A DNA stretch of 64,000 nucleotides from Enoplolaimus lenunculus. Its lineage: Eukaryota > Nematoda > Enoplea > Enoplida > Thoracostomopsidae. Position 1 is the stretch's first letter; each line of letters opens with the position of its first letter. The translations under genes and the position numbers were made by a program. The notes beneath the pieces were generated by a model that was given only the letters and a program-made list of their open reading frames with translations, was not told the origin of the DNA and made no database searches. The DNA lies in assembly GCA_030248215.1 (NCBI GenBank), contig JASANG010004010.1, positions 32,594-96,593 on the forward strand. The letters run 5' to 3'. Below are positions 48,795 to 59,040 of this stretch, in pieces.

Positions 48795-48955
48795 ATCACC
48801 AGTTGGTAATAGGTTTTCAAACTCGGCAACTGTGGCGTTTGCAAATCTCAAATTCTGCACAGAAACAGGGTAAATGAAACCTGAAAACTGTGATGAATTC
48901 CTAAACTCTCCGTTCAGTGATTCAAAAGTTCCAAGATCTGTCACCAACTGGTGAT
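48795..48955. repeat. 161-bp inverted-repeat element
   Basis: ATCACCAGTTGGTAATAG at the left and CTGTCACCAACTGGTGAT at the right are inverse complements with two mismatches. Probably a small MITE. No other copy was seen in the window. Confidence 0.55.
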
Positions 48956-49914
48956 AGGTGCTACACACATTTGAGAATACGGTCACTGGTAACGACACTA
49001 TTGTTTAGGTACAGGGTACAAAAGACACAAAGACTCAAAGCATCACCTGCGCGAACCTTTCTGCGCAAACTCTTCATCTGTAACGTTGCAAAAATATATA
49101 TGACGCCTGTTAATTGCCTGAGGATTTGAAGTCTTTTAATTAAAGTGCAATATATTTTAATTTTAGTTAAAATATTGCTAATCTACGAAACAACTGTATA
49201 CGGCTGCACCTGGCCAAGTATGCATGAATTTTCCAAAAGGCAACATTCGGGTGTTGGGGCCATCGCAGCCCACGTTACCACGCAGGTTTGAAAACTTCAT
49301 CTTCTCGATATGTTACTCGTATAACCATTGGTGGAGCTTGGAGTTGCATTCGGATGGATATAATATCCTGTCATTTTGTTTACCTCGAGGTCAAGAACGT
49401 TTTTCCAAAGACTATTGCTTTTTTTCATATCTCTCCAGAAATATTGGAATGAGACGTATCCCCTCTATTCTTTTTCTTCTATGCACCCCTAAGGGTAGGC
49501 ATACTAGCGAATGAATAGCTTGAAAAGCTGAGCACGAATGTTAGTAATTAAACAAGAAAGTAGATACCCAATTTTTACCTTCTGATGAGATAACTTCTTA
49601 TTTTTAAAAAAACAGGCTTTAGACGAACTGTAAGCACTTTTACTTCAATATGGCTGCATTAAAAATTAAGTTTTATTTTAAGTAGGCCGGCAAACTCCTG
49701 TTATTTACCAGTGAAGACAATATTTTTCTAATCACATATATCAGGTAGCGTTGCATATGGCTAGTGCGAGGCAAGGTATGCAATCTCTATGCTTCAGTGG
49801 CAAGTAAGAATATTCAGGTGCGGATGATACTTTCTGAGGCGGCCTGGATACGTTAATACTGTACTTGTTCTCCATGATTGAAAATAAAAGCTGAAACACG
49901 TGTAGCTTACACCA
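48956..49914. other. Intergenic, nothing recognised
   Basis: The 96-codon frame 49224-49514 has no recognisable domain and no splice or start support. Confidence 0.35.
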
Positions 49915-50375
49915 GAGTCAGACTTTACCCGCGGGTACCTGTGGGTAAGCGCGGATCGGCAATAATTTTCAACCGCAAGTATACCTACTGCTAAAGGATT
50001 GTATCACTCGGCTAAAGGATTGGCAGTCTTTACCCGCGCCAAATTTTTAATAGTTAACGTGCAAAACATACGGTATTAACAAAGCTAGTCAGTGAGCGTT
50101 GAAAAAGCAAAAGTTCTCTGCTTTATTTAGTTGGGTTTAAAATTTTATTGTTTCTAGTGAGCTTTCACGTCTAAAACTCATTGAAGCTGCAATGCAAAAT
50201 TTCATTAAAGTGCAAATCGTCAGCGATTTATAAATTACTGGTTTAATTCATGTGCGGGAAAACGATGGGTCGTGGGAAGATATTTTAAGCGTAAGTTAAA
50301 ACCCGTCGGTAAAAAATCTTATCTGTCTGGGTAAAGCACGGATTCGGTAAAAAATTCCTGCCCACATCCAGGGTG
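49915..50375 (-). mobile_element. TACCCGCG-rich element, copy 2
   Basis: Same order and orientation as 47560-47990: TTTACCCGCGGGTACC at the start, GCTTTATTTAGTTGGGTTT and AACTCATTGAAGCTGC in the middle, CTGGGTAAAGCACGGATTC at the end. More diverged than copy 1. Confidence 0.65.
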
Positions 50376-50429
50376 TACACGGAAAGTAAAAATAACGCAA
50401 ATAGAAACTGAAAGCGAATTAACATAAAA

Positions 50430-50556
50430 AGCATGAATTCCAGTGAATATTTTGCAACTGCAAGAACTTCAAAGTTGCTTTGTGACCAAACTTGCGCGTG
50501 TATGTTGTACGGGTAAGTTTTTGCTGCAAAAAGTTGCACGTGCGAATAGGGCATTA
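50430..50556 (-). mobile_element. Partial GTGCAAGTTTTTGC-TIR MITE, copy 2
   Basis: The inverse of 36892-37015: GCATGAATTCCAGTGAATA, then CTGCAAGAACTTCAAAG, CCAAACTTGCGCG and AAAGTTGCACGTGCGAATAG. One half only. It directly abuts the TACCCGCG element. Confidence 0.6.
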
Positions 50557-50774
50557 ATGGCAAAATAGGTGCCAGTTTACATTATGCCAAATCAATGTTA
50601 ATGTAACAAAAAAGTCAAGTAACAAAGATGTTACCCTTAAAAATTAAAGCAGTCTCAAGTTCTGATATTTAAAAGGGCCAACTTAAATCTCGCAAATCCT
50701 AGCTCAGCTTGTACACTTCTGAAGATCTTATGCGGTGTCACAATTTCTATAAACTTCCAGGGATGTCATGGGCA

Positions 50775-51175
50775 CAGTGGGTAGCGGGTAACGATTTTTT
50801 TACCCGACCCACGCTTTACCCACGCAAACAAGAATTTTTTACCCGCGGGCATACCCGCGCAAAAAACATCTACCCACAACCCACCTTTTATCAGCGCCTG
50901 AAGTCAAACCAGTATTTTAAAGATCGCTGGTGATTCGCTTCTTAATGAAGTTTTCCGATATAGCTTCAATGAATTTTACAAATGAAATTTTACTACAAAC
51001 AACAAAATTTCAAACCCAGCTAAATAAAGCACGGGCCGTACCTGAATAGAAATCAAACAGACAATAGCGTAGGTTTTCCACCTTAAAACATAAAAGTTTG
51101 CCACGAGTAAAAACAGTGAATTTTTTACCCGCGTGAAAAAAATTTTTACCCGCGGGTTTACTCGCGCGCCAATAA
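50775..51175 (+). mobile_element. TACCCGCG-rich element, copy 3 (inverted)
   Basis: The inverse of copies 1 and 2: CACGCTTTACCCACGCAAAC, GCGCCTGAAGTC, TATTTTAAAGATCGCTGGTG, CCCAGCTAAATAAAGCACGG, then CCACCTTAAAAC and TTTTTACCCGCGGG. The nearly matching inverted copy 400 bp away could promote hairpins or rearrangement. Confidence 0.7.
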
Positions 51176-51689
51176 ATATATTTATAACATTTTCTGTTCC
51201 GGTGTATGTATGTTTAAAATTTTTTAACCCCGGGGGTGGTGGGGTGGACATCCCCGCCAGTTTTGAACTGATCCCCACTTCACCCCAACCCGCAAATTTT
51301 TAGAACACACCACTTTGTTTATAAAGACTCTTCTCGTATTGCTTCGAATGCTCAACAGTTTCTGGAAGCTGTGGTTATTGTCATCAGTGGAGTATCGAGA
51401 AGTTTGCTTTGAGGATCGTATGTTGCCAAGTGCGTGAGAATTCTTCAGAACTGACGGAACTAAATTATTTGGTTCTATAATTAAAGTTGACCACGTTCCT
51501 CGAGTGGCTGCGAAGCTAATGTCAGAGTCATGTTTCAAGTCCTCTAAACTTTTGCAGGTCGGCTAACTGGACCAGTTCCAATTGTTCAGCACGAGTTAAA
51601 GAATATATCGAGAGCGAAAAGGTAGAAACTATTGTCTTTAACTCTAATACAGAACTTCAGTTTGCAGTTTTTGTTGGCGTAATTTGAGT
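51176..51689. other. Intergenic, nothing recognised
   Basis: The 104-codon minus frame 51224-51538 has no domain and no start or splice support. Confidence 0.35.
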
Positions 51690-51885
51690 TGTGAACAGAG
51701 TGAGCGAAGGCTCGCACCAAGGCTTGAAGCTGAGTTTTCAAGAATTCAAAAGCGAACCGAGCGAGAAGCCATACATTGTTTAAGTATTAAATCTCTCTGT
51801 ATCAGTCTCAAAATGTCTCTTTATTCATGAACTGCGGGGTCAAAACCATTAAACCGAACTTCCCCGTTCTAGCGATGTTTAACTT
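51690..51885 (+). repeat. Dispersed 200-bp repeat, copy 2
   Basis: Inverse-orientation counterpart of 41880-42080: AAGAATTCAAAAGCGAACC, GAGCGAGAAGCC, TGTTTAAGTATTAAATC and TCTCTTTATTCATGAACTG occur in the same order. Confidence 0.55.
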
Positions 51886-52812
51886 TGAAGCTTTACTTTA
51901 TTACTTCGACGTCCTCCTTTGAACAGTGCCGCAGGTAAATATTGAATGGTGAAAAACCTTGCGAGCGAGAGTCATCGAAGACCGGTGTAATTTTTGCATT
52001 TATTCTAAAATATGACACACGTAGTGGTTCCGATTGAATGGGGCCGTGGTTCCCCGACCCCTCCTTTCGATACACCCCGGTTGTCATCATAAACTAACCA
52101 CGCCTGTAGTCAACTCGACTGGCATGGAGGCAAAACAATTTTACGAGAAGCGGGCGGACAAAATAATGAACCTACAAACGGAGCTAAAACATCTCGGGTG
52201 GAGATAAAACTTTATAAGTAGTCCTTGGTACCCTGGTCCCTATCTGGATATACGTTCCCAAAACTAACCAATCAAAAATTTTCATGTTTTATCCTTGATT
52301 AAAGTTTAGCAAAGAAAAATAAAATAATGTACTTTCTTGCACAGCTAGCTTCAGACCATAAGTAGCTGCTGAGCTAATTTTGTAGCGTCAAGGTACAGCG
52401 TCTGTCCATTCAAATAAATGCCGCCTCAATTGTTGTATCCATCAGAATAATAACGACACTTGCAGCTGTTGTCGAAATATTTATATGCATTTTTAAATCA
52501 CCGGAAGCGTACCATAGACTACGACCGTAGACAAACGATATACGTAACAAGCAGCCATTAAAACGATCGGAGACGAGGTACTTCGGTTAGTAAGTTCTGG
52601 AAACGTAAAACATGAATTTATAGCATTGTCTATAGCTAAAAAGTTTTTCGAAATTCAAAGTTGAATTAGTTTTTCTATAAAAACTGACCCATGGGCAAAC
52701 CGTTATTTCCAGATGTAGGTTAATGATTAAGGGTAGGCATAAGCTATGGTCTTTGATTAGCCGATCACATATTGGGGTCGTAGGAAGGATTTCAATTTAC
52801 AATGGTGTTGAC
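51886..52812. other. Intergenic, nothing firmly recognised
   Basis: 52235-52260 (CCCTGGTCCCTATCTGGATA) resembles 10527-10548, perhaps one end of another MITE. The minus frame 51893-52090 is short and unsupported. Confidence 0.35.
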
Positions 52813-53183
52813 CAGGGTACAACCGTATACCCGTTTCCAATAAAAATCGGTATCGGTTGCCGTTTCCGTTTCCGTTATAGAAATAATGAAAAATCAGTTA
52901 TTTTTACGTTCAAAATTAGTTATAAATTGCGTAAATTTCTTGTAATGTTTCATTACAGATATGATGCAGTTGTTCGAACTGAAACAAAAATTACAATATT
53001 CCTCCATTATCTTAAAAATTTTGGTGCAACCGGCATTTTATCTTCAAAATTTTAGAAATCCCGGTGAACACTTGCACGTCACAATTGTTTTGGCAGAAAA
53101 ATACAACCTATTTGAAATTTATATAATTCAGTATCCGTTTTCTGTTTCCGTTTCCGTTATTTTTACTATCAATTTACACCCTG
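52813..53183. mobile_element. CAGGGTGTAA-ended hAT-like MITE, 371 bp
   Basis: The left end CAGGGTACAACCG and right end AATTTACACCCTG are inverted. Flanks GTGTTGAC (52805-52812) and ATATTGAC (53184-53191) match at 6 of 8. GTTTCCGTTTCCGTTA occurs in the same orientation near both ends. The overlapping + frames (52723-53260) are the element. A partial inverse copy is at 57020-57105. Confidence 0.7.
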
Positions 53184-53844
53184 ATATTGACTCATGTGAG
53201 AGATATTTTTGTGACTTGAAGTCGATCTCTGTAGTTTGCACCCTCAAGTCCACAAACTAATAAATTCCAGTTTTTTATTTTGAAAAACATCTGGCGACAA
53301 TGCAGTGCCAGAAACGACTTTAATTCATAGAATTAGCAAAAGGTCACGACCATATTCGTACACGTACCCACGAACCCAGCGCGCTGTAAAACAGCGACCA
53401 CTTGAGAATTCGATTCAAGTAAAATGTTTAATATTCACTGTACTTAGAGATATAGAGGCATACGGTACAGTTGCAATAGCACTCACTCTGCCTAGCGAAT
53501 ATGTACAACACAGACGTGTATAGTTGACTACTAATTTGTAGAATATGTAAATTTCTTAAATGAAATTGCAGATAAAAGTCAAAAATAGAAATAACCAAAT
53601 TCAGGGTTATGTATCAGTTTCGGACAAAAATCCCCCTTATTTTCGTGCCGCCATCTGCCGAAAAACCGCATTCCTATTTTTGATCTTCATGTGATAAGGG
53701 GTGTCAATAATTTGCATACATGTACAAAACAGTCAACAATGTTAAATCCACAATTATATGGTACACACATTATGCATCTTGCGAAATCAGTCAATTCTAC
53801 ACAGCCTAGATTATGTGACGTAAACATTAACATATTGCGGCAGT
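53184..53844. other. Intergenic, nothing recognised
   Basis: No supported gene. The frame 53305-53523 is short with no domain. Confidence 0.4.
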
Positions 53845-53920
53845 TATCATATGGCGTAGTGGTTAGCAGATGATTTTCCAACTGTATAGGCTGGGTTCGA
53901 CTCCTGCTTGAGGCGGTATT
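53845..53920 (+). repeat. tRNA-like SINE head
   Basis: TGGCGTAGTGGTTAGCAGAT matches a polymerase III box A region, and GGGTTCGACTCCTGC, about 35 bases on, matches box B (GGTTCGANTCC). The acceptor stem is missing and the T stem pairs poorly, so this is a SINE head or tRNA pseudogene rather than a working tRNA. Confidence 0.6.
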
Positions 53921-54374
53921 TCATAACCTTTCTTCGCTCTTAAATTTATGAATACAATTTTTTAAAAAAGAATTATCTTTATTTGAATATGTTCAGTTCA
54001 AATAAAACATTAGGTTTCATGCATTGTTAGAAGTTTAAAAAATCTATTTTATTCATCTGTGTGACGAGTGTAGAGCCAAGTCAACGAGAGGATAATGACG
54101 TGCTGTAGCTGGCAATTTTACACTTATCAAGCACTAATCAGCGAGATTTATTTGCCAATACCTGTTACTCCGACGGATTGCGTACAGCAATTTTGAATCT
54201 ATAAAATTTCGCCTATATTTAAATTATTGCGTCTCAACAACAATAGTGAAACTTGAAAATGTAATCTGATCGGTGTTTCAGGTTCCGTTGAATGCAAATC
54301 GGTGTCGTTTAATTTCTCCCATCGTGACGGGATGTAATTAATATTTACTAGTATTAAAGATTAGCATTGTCCAA
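53921..54374. other. Intergenic, nothing recognised
   Basis: No supported feature. Confidence 0.4.
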
Positions 54375-54578
54375 TTGTTCGTTATAACTGATTGGACACA
54401 GTTGTATAAGGTATCAACTAGCGGAGCAATTCGCTCAAAAATAGATAGGACATTATACATACCTTTTTCAGCAAAGGTGACACCGGTAAGAGTAGTGCAG
54501 GCAGTAACGGGGTGGCCTATTGGCACATTACGTGTATTTTATATACGAGAAACTAGACGTATTTTAGCATTTATTTGA
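54375..54578 (+). pseudogene. Possible fragment resembling a discoidin (F5/8C) C-terminus (weak)
   Basis: A frame of about 67 codons without an ATG start. From residue 30 it reads YIPFSAKVTPVRVVQ then AVTGWPIGTLRV, which recalls the end of F5/8 type C (discoidin) domains, where a Pro-containing strand, an Arg in a (Y/V)-R-(I/V) context, a Trp about seven residues on and a final L-R-(V/F) strand occur. The spacing differs by one or two residues and the conserved terminal Cys is absent. It could be an exon or a decayed copy, or chance. A consensus donor (CCG|GTAAGAGT) lies inside it at 54484. Confidence 0.15.
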
Positions 54579-55506
54579 TTCCAAAGTAAAAGTTTAGTTT
54601 AGAGGGGCCTCGTGTGAGAACCAAGACATAATACATATAATCAACGAAGAATTATATCATTGAGAGAATAGTGAAAGAATTTTTTGGGAGAAACGCTAGC
54701 GAGAAATCACACCATATGAATTCGTCCTAATTTAAAAAATTCTATGACGCACCGCTTGAGCGCGAGCTATTCCTCATTTAGGGGGTATGAGAAGCACCAA
54801 ACCTGACAGTGGACAAGTGTATGCGTATCCCGTCTCCCTGACCCTTTCAGGTGCTGCTTGTTTAAACATATCTTGCTCGATTTTTGCTACATTTTGAATT
54901 AATTAGCCAAATTGATTGCAATTCTCTTTTAATGCAATGAAGTGCTCCGATGTTTGCTGACTATACGATTAGCAAAGTTATAACTTTAAGCACAAAATTA
55001 AACTAAAACGTTGCCCAAATTACGTATCGTAGATGTTCCTGTTGTTATTAGTATAGGGCCCAAGGGATTCTGACTCAAATTTCCTCCAAAATGTTTCGTA
55101 TTTACTGATTTATAGTTAGTTGACAGGCTTCCATAAAAGTCAAGATGAGGTCGTCTAAAGATGACTAGCCCCACTTGAAATTATTTTAGGTCTATTAAAT
55201 TTTTGTGACCAACTCAAAAATGACTATTTCGAAATAAAATATGGTTAGTTTTGTATAATTAGTGCAAACTTAAAGTCCTATGATTGGCGGGGTGGTAACG
55301 GCGACCTTAATATACATATAATATGCACACCAAATCTGTTGAAACATACGTACAGGTAGTGATGAGGGTCTGATTGAACCTTCCGTTTTTTTACAGTTAG
55401 CCAGTGCATCGAGCGAGAAACCAAATATGTTTTTCTTTTTGGTCAAATTAAAAGCTTGGCGCAAGAAATTCTTATTATAATTTTTGAGGGGCCGATATTG
55501 CGACGA
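54579..55506. other. Intergenic, nothing recognised
   Basis: Nothing supported apart from degenerate GCGAGAAA words shared with other repeats. Confidence 0.35.
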
Positions 55507-55612
55507 ACCTCTTTTGGGGCCATAAGGAGTGCTAAGCAGGGCATCTAGGAAGAACACGGACCTCATTTGGGGGCATACGGAGTGCGAAGCATGACATTCA
55601 GAAAGAACGTTG
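55507..55612 (+). repeat. Two 53-bp tandem units
   Basis: Units start ACCTCTTTTGGGGCCATAAG (55507) and ACCTCATTTGGGGGCATACG (55560), each continuing GAGTGC.AAGCA...AGAA.GAAC. About 80% identical. Confidence 0.65.
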
Positions 55613-55960
55613 TTATTTCTTCACTTCGTCACAAAAATATTGCCCGTCTCCCTTTGTGTACAAAGAAACAAGCGGTTTGATGACCGCAAACGCATACTTT
55701 TATCAACTGTTCATATCATCAAGTCTTTAATTTATATTAAAAATTTATTAACATAGTTTTAAAGTATATTGCAACCGTTTATTGGAATAGATTGACGTGG
55801 TTCCATTAAATAGCATTCACACTGAAACGCTGTTGAACGCGGAAGTATGTTCGAACAGAAAAGATTGATTTAAATATAATCCAACTTTTCGTTTTTATTT
55901 TAGAGTTGGAAACATTTAGTTGAGTCATCCATAAAACAACACAAAGTTGATGAGGTTCCA
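55613..55960. other. Intergenic, nothing recognised
   Basis: No supported feature. Confidence 0.4.
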
Positions 55961-56150
55961 ACACTGCAAAAAATGGTGAGTCAAATTGGCTATCGCCGAA
56001 ATAGGCTATACGGGACTACACAAATTGAGTCAAATTCGACTCCGCCAGAGTCAAACGTACGAGTCAGTGAGTTGAATTTGACTCCGATTGTGTAGTCCTG
56101 CAGGGCCTATTTCGGAAAGAGTAAATTTGACTCCCCATTTTTTGCTGTGT
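55961..56150. mobile_element. Fold-back MITE, 190-bp near palindrome
   Basis: Left arm ACACTGCAAAAAATGGTGAG then TCAAATT...CCGAAATAGGC...GGGACTACACAA. The right arm gives TTGTGTAGTCC...GGCCTATTTCGG...AATTTGACTCCCCATTTTT then TGCTGTGT, complementary over almost the whole length, with only a short unpaired centre near 56050. No clear target duplication (flanks TTCCA / AAAAG). Confidence 0.8.
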
Positions 56151-57019
56151 AAAAGATCATTTCAGTACATACTTTACGTTTAAAGTGTTGCTATTTCATC
56201 GTCGTTTGAGAAAGTATCATAATATTGAATTCGATTTGCAGAAATCAGAAGCAACTATTATGCAAAAATTTTTCATTTATTTTGTTATGTTTTCGAATTT
56301 GCTCCAGGTCGTTATATGCTGTGACTCGATCAAAAGATAATATTACATTTCTATTCAAATTAGGTTGTATCTCCATCTGCGATATTTTATAGCGCAGCAG
56401 TGATGGGCATATTTACGTACTCGGAAAAGCCATCGTAATAGCCTTAAAGAATCAAAAGGCGTGTAATATTTAGGACAAAGCTAAAATTTTCATACCATTA
56501 CAAGAAATTTTCATCACAATAAAGCGCTTTTACAGCCGTTGTGGGACAAGAATATTTTGAATAGCTTCGCTACGGATATTCGAAAAAAACTTTTATAGAG
56601 GTTATATCCTTCCGAAATATAATTCTGGCTAGAGTCCGCTGCGCAACTGAACTGAGCTGGATTAATATTCCTTGTTTACCTCCTGTATGTGCCTTTACAC
56701 CCAAATGACCAAGTTAATTCAGCAAAAATATTTATCGATGAACAGAGCAACTTTGTTTGATTCCCGTCGCCGCTTCTTATCGAAGCTTTACTGGTAACTT
56801 ACTTCTGTTGTACGGCAGTGATTGCTTTAACATAAATCTGCTTCACACTTAACCCCGTTGCATTATGGTAAAACCTGAATTATTTTAGTAGATTTTGGGT
56901 TGATATAAACCTGCTGAGCGGTGAAAGCTTGTAAAATAAAAGTTTTGTTGCTTAGCAATTGCAGCATACTTTATTGAATATCTGTGTGATTCTTAAGGAT
57001 TTACGAAAAATATCTGCAT
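56151..57019. other. Intergenic, nothing recognised
   Basis: No supported gene, RNA or repeat. Confidence 0.4.
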
Positions 57020-57105
57020 AAAAATAACAAAATTTTCGGAATTTTATAACGGAAACCGACAACGATTTCTATCGGATACGGAAACGGGTATCGGGTTGCA
57101 CTGTG
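57020..57105 (-). mobile_element. Partial CAGGGTGTAA MITE
   Basis: ATAACGGAAACCGACAACG, CGGATACGGAAACGGGTATC and GGGTTGCACTGTG are the inverse of the left end at 52813-52890. One end only. Confidence 0.55.
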
Positions 57106-58027
57106 CTTAGCGGACGCTCTATAAAGCCTAAATGCGCTGGCTGAAATCTAAAATGGGTACATACAAATTTAAAGTATTATCCTTTATTTACCGGTGAATA
57201 CATCATATTTCGTTTGTGTCCTTCATTTTTTAACATTGGCTACCAAGTGATACTTTTATTTTTTGTTATACCGGAATATATTTTGTACACGAGCAGGGAT
57301 GGTGAAGGCGCTAAATTGATATTCTCTGTATCAAACGATTTTGTTCGGCCGATGTCACCAGATTGTCTGCGCATTTAGATTGATTATACTTCCCAAGAGT
57401 CTGTTGATTAATAAGCTTATGTTTGTTTACAGCCCTTTTTTATGCGATCTAAAATGGCGTGATGGCGAAATTTATGGTTTGCAAGTTATAGTCATCCTCA
57501 AACTTTTATAACACGGAAGTTGAATTTCTTTATTAAATACAACTTTTCTATCAATTTGAACATTTAAACCAAAGTTGACCATAATTTTTTTAGTTTTAAA
57601 TGGTGGGATGATTTTTAGTCTGAAAATACCTATCCAGTATTGGTGCTGTTACATATGATGCCTGTTCTTGACTTCTTAGCGTAAAAAGTGCTATAGGAGT
57701 TCAACTGTAACTAAATAGTATGACCGTAACCGAGTAATGCTTCCGAATCTAATATAGAGAACACTCACTATCGTGAACAAGAACGCCGGCAGGTGTTTTC
57801 AATGGAGTGCAACTGGTTTCTAAAGGAATATGCAGGTAGATATGGTATTGAGCGAAATTGAAAACTTTACAGCAGCAGCAGCAGCAGCGTATTTACAATT
57901 TTATCCACTTCATCCAACTTGCACAACCGAATCCAATATTTGCTAAAATTTGAAGCAACTTATTTTGATTTAGCAAATTCTACTAACCAATAAAACCAAG
58001 CTTTTCCATTCAGTCACACAAAAACAT
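57106..58027. other. Upstream region of the second prepropeptide gene
   Basis: No repeat family recognised. (CAG)6 at 57870-57888. It may hold promoter and first-exon sequence of the downstream gene, but no element can be defined by eye. Confidence 0.35.
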
Positions 58028-58046
58028 TGTATTATTATTGTTGTTG

Positions 58047-58085
<39 letters not shown>

Positions 58086-58109
58086 TTATTTTAGGAGTAT
58101 GGCAGTATT
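58028..58109 (+). promoter_or_regulatory. TTA microsatellite ending in a likely 3' splice site, plus uORF
   Basis: (TTA)n with a short (TTG)n block runs from 58028 to TTTTAG at 58089-58094, so the microsatellite itself seems to supply the pyrimidine-rich tract and AG acceptor 15 bases before the gene's ATG. The TAG is also the in-frame stop that fixes the start codon. An upstream ATG at 58099 opens a four-codon uORF whose TGA (58111-58113) overlaps the main ATG as ATGA. Confidence 0.5.
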
Positions 58110-58910
58110 ATGAATAAAATAAATCTATTAACTCTATTAGCTGCTATTTGCCACAGCGTCTGTTGCTACGCTCTGCAGCAAGACGAATCTTATTTTCCTA
58201 CGGTGGCTGGTTTGGATTACAGCACAAGTTATGATGGCTTACCGATTGATACACAAACGATGATCAGTCGCCGTTCTGATCAACTGGTACCTTGCCCAGT
58301 GGTTAAAACCAAAGTAATTAATTTTCTACAAAACCAGGAAACGGCAACCGATCAATTGTTCAATAATGGTAATCTGCGTCAAAGTTCGCAACCATATCAC
58401 CGGCTCTTGATACCGTACTTAGATATGGAATTCATGCCAGAACCATGTAAACCGTTAAATAGGAGGCGATCAATGGTTGGTATCAATAATGACAATCAAT
58501 TTAACAAAGAGTTTTATGGATTTGAGCAACCTCGAACGCTGTGGACAAGTTCTGAAGAGGGTGGCATCACGAACCAAGTTTTGCCGGCAGAAAATCGTCA
58601 GCGCCTAATTGAAAAATTAGACAAAATCTGGTACCCAAATGGCCGCAACCGGGATGTGACCGAGACAGCTCAGGATGAAACCAGTGCGTTGCGTGATTGG
58701 ACGGCAGAATCGGAAGAGAACGAATTTCGCCAAAGAAGATCGGAAGAGCCAGTAATAAGAAATCGGCGATTTTTGGTTCGATTTTTCAAGCCACCACCTG
58801 AAGCGCGATCTGATCCGAATGTTGTTCACAGCCGCGCGTCCATGATAGTAACACCGAAAAACGTCTATAATCTGAATGATCCGAACCGGCCGCTGGTGCA
58901 TTTTGGATAA
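58110..58910 (+). CDS. Secreted prepropeptide-like protein ending NRPLVHFG (266 aa)
   Basis: A single-exon frame, the longest in the window, with ATG fixed by an in-frame TAG 16 bases upstream and A at -3. Residues 1-21 are a signal peptide (INLLTLLAAICHSVCCYA). The secreted part has two Cys (62 and 113), suggesting one disulfide. Basic sites: RR 54-55, RRR 118-120, RR 209-210, RR 219-220. After RR 219-220 comes FLVRFFKPPP, equivalent to YLIRFYQEP in the 37.5-kb paralogue. The protein ends NRPLVHFG before TAA. Cleavage at K250 would free NVYNLNDPNRPLVHF-amide; without it the product is a 45-residue amidated peptide. WYPNGR (174-179) is another possible amidation site. The middle is acidic and polar and does not align with the paralogue by eye. 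Family unknown; a peptide hormone, neuropeptide or other secreted signal is inferred from architecture only. Confidence 0.85.
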   Translation: MNKINLLTLLAAICHSVCCYALQQDESYFPTVAGLDYSTSYDGLPIDTQTMISRRSDQLVPCPVVKTKVINFLQNQETATDQLFNNGNLRQSSQPYHRLLIPYLDMEFMPEPCKPLNRRRSMVGINNDNQFNKEFYGFEQPRTLWTSSEEGGITNQVLPAENRQRLIEKLDKIWYPNGRNRDVTETAQDETSALRDWTAESEENEFRQRRSEEPVIRNRRFLVRFFKPPPEARSDPNVVHSRASMIVTPKNVYNLNDPNRPLVHFG

Positions 58911-58992
58911 AAATTGAAGCATACATCCAGGAGCGTACTAAAGAGCGATAGCAGGTTAGGTGCCACCGATGGATAACAAATGGTGCGGAAAT

Positions 58993-59040
58993 CAACAGAT
59001 TTTGCCGGAACCAGAACCGGACCGGAGATGAAACAAAATT
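58993..59040 (+). repeat. CCGGAACC repeat scrap in the 3' UTR
   Basis: TGCCGGAACCAGAACCGGAC then CGGAGATGAAAC belongs to the CCGGAGCC-rich family (3520, 40140). It lies 83 bases after the stop of the second prepropeptide gene, so it is probably transcribed. Confidence 0.45.

Noticed and set aside
52723-53260. Two overlapping + frames of about 100 codons
   Set aside because: They lie within the CAGGGTGTAA MITE.
53845-53920. Functional tRNA gene
   Set aside because: Box A and box B are good, but there is no acceptor stem and the T stem pairs poorly.
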